This document shows, in pieces, positions 59,517 to 64,000 of a stretch of DNA of 64,000 bases; position 1 is the stretch's first letter, and each line of letters begins with the position of its first letter. Below the pieces are notes generated by a model that was not told where the DNA came from, did not search any database, and worked only from the letters and a program-made list of their open reading frames with translations. Where the stretch lies: assembly GCF_020379485.1 (NCBI RefSeq), contig NC_063446.1:11517597-11581596 (forward strand), in the 5' to 3' direction. Origin of the DNA: Brassica napus (Eukaryota > Streptophyta > Magnoliopsida > Brassicales > Brassicaceae). Made by a program: the position numbers and the translations under genes.

Positions 59517-61675
59517 AAAAACTTATGTAAACAACTACCATTAATGATGCTCTAAATTTGATATGTATTTCTGTTTCTAATATATAAGAACACCTCCGGT
59601 ATAAATATATTAGGAAAATTTTCACTTTTAAAATAAAGAAACAAATTAGAAAAATAGGAAAGAGAGTGTAGTGAAGTTTTAAATTTGGAGTTTATAGGAA
59701 ACTCATAAAAACTTTTAATGTCATGTGTCCACTTATTGATCATTTTAATCTTCTTAGAAAATCAAATTGAATTATAAAGATAAATTGTATTAAGATAATA
59801 ATATTAATTTGTTTAGATACTTGTTTTTAGATGCTAACCAATAATGTTGCTCTTAACATTACAAAAATCAATATCTTGGATACCATTATCTATATATGAA
59901 AGTGATTGTCTTATTGGCTTTGTGCAGGTAAAAAATATTTAGATAGACAACTAATATCAATACAGACAAAAGTTTTTGATGTCAACAAACAGAAGAAGAA
60001 TAGAGGACAAATGAGATATTCCTAATTATACAAAAGGAAAATGTCTGTATTCTGTGAAAGTGTAAATTGCATTAACTGCGATAATTCATTTATTGTAATA
60101 ATCCATAGAGTATATACTCCAAAGTTTGGTCGTGTATATAATGCAATGGCATTTTTTTGTAATTCTCGTAATAAGCTAACGGTTGTTTAGTTTGGAATTT
60201 GAAAACAGCTGAAGACTGAAGTGTTGACTAGTAAAAAATCAACTTAAAAATGATTTTTAATATATACATATATCCCCTAAACTATATTTGCGAAGTGATT
60301 TTACAATATGTCATTTCTACGATCAATTTCACAAAACAAATATGACATGGCTACTGAAATTGATGACATGGCTTCCGAAAAAATATGACATGGATAATTT
60401 TATTTAATGTTGATTTATATTTTTGGCAAACTTATTAGAATACGGTAATGATTCATATATTACATTTAATATTGATATTTCTTTTTGGTAATTTTTTTTA
60501 AAATATGGTAATAGTTCATACATCATCTATAAATAAATATATTTATATATTACATTTAAATTTTGAAATATTATTACTTTTGTATAATTATACAATTTAT
60601 ATTACCAAAACTTTCAAAAATTACTACAATTTTTTAAAAAAATTAAATATCTAATTGTAAGATCATTACTTTCTTATATATCTACAAATTTTATAAATAT
60701 TGTTTAGGCTAAATTTTTGATAATTATACAATTTTATATCATTTTTATTAGTTTTATACAAATTGATTTAATATATAGCAAATCTATATTAAATATTAGT
60801 AAGAAAATAGTAAAATCTATAATATTTAATTAATTTTATTTTTAAATATAAGTTAGATTTAAAAAAAAAATTAGGAAAACACCTAGTATATATATATATA
60901 ATAAATGAAAGATGGATGATGACATTCGTGATTTATGATCATTCGATTATTTTCTCCAATGAGATTTTCTATGAGTATCCATAACTGGAAAATAAACTTT
61001 ATAAGTTTATAGTGCTTTTTTCAAATAGTTCTGAATTTTGTCTCCGTAGTGTGGTGTAATTAGTTTTCAAGAACGAATTCAACCATAGCATCAAATTAGT
61101 ATTATTTCAACGCCAAAATTATTATTTTGATGTTAGACATTATTTTTAAAAATAAAATTTAAAAATTAATATTAAATCTGAAGTAAATTTATAATTTTCT
61201 CTTATAAGATGCATCTTCCAACGTAAATACATAAAATATATGTTGGTCATTATATATTTCAATTTCAGTGAAGAAACATAGTTACATCTACGAAATGTTA
61301 CCCATCAACAATATATTGAACCTTGAAAGGTACGTACATATATTAATAGTTTATAAATTTTAAATAATGGAAACTTGGTTACTCATTTCTTTTTATAAAA
61401 TTGTTTAAATATTTTATTTATGTTAATAATTATCTTCAGATTACTTAAATCTTTCATACATTTATAATATAAATATATTTGATTTATCTACAAAATAGTT
61501 GAAAGAGAAATAATGAAATCTATATTTTTGACTAAAACTGGTAGATTTAATTGACATCATATATCTTTTTTTTAAATGTTAGACAAAGATAATATTATTT
61601 TATTTATTTGTAAATCTATATAATACATTCTCCAAAGAAATGTAAAAATGTAGAAAGACCAAAAACTTCACCCGC
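59517..61675. other. AT-rich intergenic DNA upstream of ABCG34
   Basis: No gene. The word ATTAATGATGCTCT near 59541 is common at the ends of Brassicaceae MITEs, but I could not pair it. Confidence 0.35.
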
Positions 61676-61679
61676 CTAT

Positions 61680-61699
61680 TGTCTCTCTCTCTCTCTCGC
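61680..61699. promoter_or_regulatory. CT-rich leader (Y patch) of ABCG34
   Basis: GTCTCTCTCTCTCTCTCGCC lies about 150 bp upstream of the start codon, a pyrimidine patch typical of plant core promoters and leaders. Confidence 0.45.
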
Positions 61700-61845
61700 C
61701 AAGCTTTAATGCCGGCCGGAAACAAATAGACTTGAGATTTCGAATTTTGAATCTCGTCCAAGCATATTCCACCTCCTTCCTCGTAACTGATCAAACCGGG
61801 CGACTCGTCGGCGAGTTAGGACGAGACGAAGATCTGGTCCGTACG

Positions 61846-62473
61846 ATGAGCGGGAGAGGGAGTTTAGGCTCTACCAGTTACCAGAGTTTGCCCGGAGCTT
61901 CTAGAAGCTTCAGAGACGTATTCATTCCTCCGGCAGAGGACAATATTTGCGGGAGAAGCGAACGGAGAGAGGAAGATGACGTGGAGCTCAGGTGGGCGGC
62001 GCTAGAGAGATTACCGACGTACGATAGGCTACGAAAAGGGATGTTGCCGCAACAAACGTCGGTTAACGGGAAGGCTGGGCTTGAAGAAGTTGATCTCACG
62101 AAGCTCGCTCCTAAGGAGAAGAAACACCTCATGGAGATTATTTTGAAGTTCGTTGAAGAAGATAACGAGAAGTTTCTCCGTCGATTGAGAGAAAGAACAG
62201 ACAGGTTTTTGTACTTCTGATGCTTTTTTTGTTTAGTTTGGTCTGTATCCTTCTGACACAAGTACAATATTAAAACAAAACCTAAGTGTTTATGTCTTTT
62301 TCATATAAGTATTTTTTGAATGGATTTCGTTTTGGTCCGTTTGAGAAAACAGGGTGGGAATCGAAGTACCGAAGATTGAAGTAAGGTATGAGAATATATC
62401 AGTGCAAGGAGATGTACGTAGTGCAAGCAGAGCGCTTCCTACTCTCTTCAACGTCACTTTGAATACACTCGAG
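61846..62473 (+). CDS. ABCG34: PDR-type ABC transporter, N-terminal exons only (partial)
   Basis: First two exons of a full-size ABCG/PDR transporter (Arabidopsis ABCG34/PDR6, At2g36380, which exports camalexin at the plasma membrane). Exon 1 is 61846-62204 and exon 2 is 62353-62473; GT-AG between, phase closes; 160 residues are visible. Conserved N-terminal PDR words: [54 protein letters not shown], then [17 protein letters not shown] and [13 protein letters not shown]. The frame is open upstream to 61732, so a start before MSGRGS is possible. Exon 3, which should begin the first nucleotide-binding domain, is not seen in the 1.5 kb after the donor at 62474; this intron holds a Helitron. The gene either continues past the window or is truncated. 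Confidence 0.9.
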
Positions 62474-62730
62474 GTTCTCAATCCTTTTTTCTATTTATTT
62501 TATTAATTTTATTTCATGTCTTTGAAAAAATAATAGATGCTCAATTTTAAAAGACGTTTTAAGAAATTTTGGCAAAAAAAAAAAAAAAAAATTTTGTTTT
62601 ATAATATAAGATATTTTTCACATATTAGGTAGCTTTCAGTTTTTGATGTAACCCATTATATTTTAGCTGTTTTATTTATAATGAAATAAATTAATTTTTA
62701 GTTATACTTTTAATGATATTTTTAGAATTA

Positions 62731-63791
62731 TCAATACCATTAAAAGATGATCATTCTCAAATTATATCCTTAATGAAAATTGTAGTTTTCTCAAAAATAC
62801 CCTTATTTTTACAAAGAATTAATAAAATTCATTAATGACATTTAAGTCTTTTGGTTTTGGGCCTACAGATACACCTAAATGGATCTATAAATAATAGGCC
62901 TATATATATATTTAAAATATATATTAATTTTAAATTTAATATAAGTATAAATATATTATGAACAATAAATGAATTAAGAAACATGAAAATATTATTTTCT
63001 TAAATATACGTATCAATATTCAAAATAGATCATTTGAATATTATACATATTTTCAATACAAACCAAAATCGTATATCCTACACCATATATCATATACATA
63101 TTTGAATATCATTTTTCAGTGTATAATGTCATTTTATACATAATATTAATATGGCAATTACGAGTGTTCAAGAATATTTTAAAAACTATCTTAAAATAAA
63201 TTTTTAAATCTAAAATACAAACACAAACTTATAATAGGTTATTAATAACGAAAATAAACTAATATTGTCATATCAATAAGTTATTTTATATTATCATTTT
63301 TTATTTAGATAACATGATAAAATTTTATCAAATTCTAAGGAATCACTAATTTATGTAATATTAATAAATATATGAGTAATTTAATCAATTTTTAAAAAAA
63401 GTACTATAAGATATTTTGTTATCGGATCAATAGTATCAGATCGCGGGTTAATAGTGAGTTTTTAGGTTTTTACCGGGTTATATCGGATTTTTAATTAACA
63501 AATTTTTCATTAAATCCGAACAGGATTATATACAATGTATCGGGTCTATAGGTTCAAACATGAATCTAGGTCAGATATGAAAACAAATTTTAAAACTCAA
63601 ACATTATTATAGAACAGCTACCATATTTCGAACAAATACCATATTTTGAAGAGAAAAAAAACAAATGATAAAAACCTAAAAACTCAATTGTTATGGTTCG
63701 AAATGAAAAATAATGGTAATTTGTAAATCAGTTTTCAATTAATAAATGAAAAACAAACAAACCCGCGCTTTCTAAGCGGGTCAAAATCTAG
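62731..63791 (+). mobile_element. Non-autonomous Helitron in ABCG34 intron 2
   Basis: The 5' end TCAATACCATTAAAAGATG follows an A; the 3' end has a GC hairpin (CCCGCGCTT...AAGCGGG, 63762-63780) then GTCAAAATCTAG and a T. Insertion between A and T without duplication is the Helitron rule. Inside are family words such as TTTGGTTTTGGGCCTACAG and GCGGGTTAATAG. 1061 bp, no Rep/helicase. The 3' end is certain; the 5' end is my best fit. Confidence 0.78.
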
Positions 63792-64000
63792 TTATCTTCT
63801 TAAACTATATGTACTTAAGTTAAAACAAAACATCTTACAATGTTAACAAATAACTAAAATTATATTTTTTAGAAGAAATAAGCCAAACATAAGATGCCAA
63901 GCTGCCAAGATGCTGTAAGATACGAGTTTCAGGAAAAAGATAAAACCTATAACTTCATAAGGTTCTTGCGTCTTATGCATATAAATGTTCCCTTTTAGTG
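63792..64000. other. Intron or flank of ABCG34
   Basis: No PDR exon recognised before the window ends. Confidence 0.35.

Noticed and set aside
55035..63791. One 8.8-kb Helitron that captured ABCG34 exons
   Set aside because: The 55035 5' end and 63791 3' end could be paired, but a nearer 5' end at 62731 with A/T flanks fits better and ABCG34 is where synteny predicts.
1..64000. CRISPR array, operon or bacterial defence system
   Set aside because: Introns, a plant tRNA gene and plant transposons show that this is nuclear plant DNA; no regularly spaced repeats were found.

Overview
The window is nuclear DNA of a Brassicaceae plant, most likely Brassica or a close relative. It is AT-rich with GT-AG introns, a plant tRNA-Tyr gene with a short intron, and many plant-type transposons. 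The single-copy genes follow the order of Arabidopsis thaliana chromosome 2 around At2g36200-At2g36380 (locus numbers recalled from memory, not searched): kinesin-5, SAUR45, HISN3, FACE2, ZPR4, URH1, SAP4, a GDSL lipase and ABCG34. Several Arabidopsis genes of that interval are absent and the kinesin copy is broken. This is what one expects of a partly fractionated segment of a triplicated genome.

Layout. 34-6152 is a full-length but dead Ty1/copia element with two LTRs and a perfect 5-bp target duplication. 6527-8729 (minus) is a kinesin-5 pseudogene with a hAT-like element in an intron. SAUR45 (minus) ends at 10081. 12915-14467 is a large foldback element with a perfect 10-bp duplication and tRNA-like sequences in both arms. 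HISN3 (minus, 7 exons), tRNA-Tyr (minus) and FACE2 (plus, 8 exons) follow. Then come an RPA1-like pseudogene, two MITEs, an apparently intronless F-box/FBD gene (plus) and ZPR4 (minus). 27.2-38.1 kb is gene-poor and holds a SINE, a 5'-truncated LINE and nested MITEs. URH1 (minus, 9 exons), SAP4 (plus), a GDSL esterase (plus, 5 exons) and an RKF3-like receptor kinase (plus) occupy 38.1-52.2 kb. 52.8-61.6 kb is AT-rich repeat territory with a Harbinger-like MITE, two SINEs and a hAT-like element. ABCG34 starts at 61846, and a small Helitron sits in its second intron; the rest of that gene lies beyond the window or is lost.

The genes do not form a pathway. They are independent housekeeping and signalling genes: histidine biosynthesis in the plastid, CAAX protein processing in the ER, uridine breakdown, HD-ZIPIII inhibition, stress signalling, and PDR-type transport. 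Exon models for HISN3, FACE2, URH1, the GDSL gene and ABCG34 were read from the sequence by splice sites and reading frame, and all phases close. The most unusual structures are the foldback element with diverging tRNA-Gly-like Pol III promoter boxes, four hAT-like elements built of CCGAACCCG-type repeats with 8-bp duplications, and a MITE holding telomere-like repeats.
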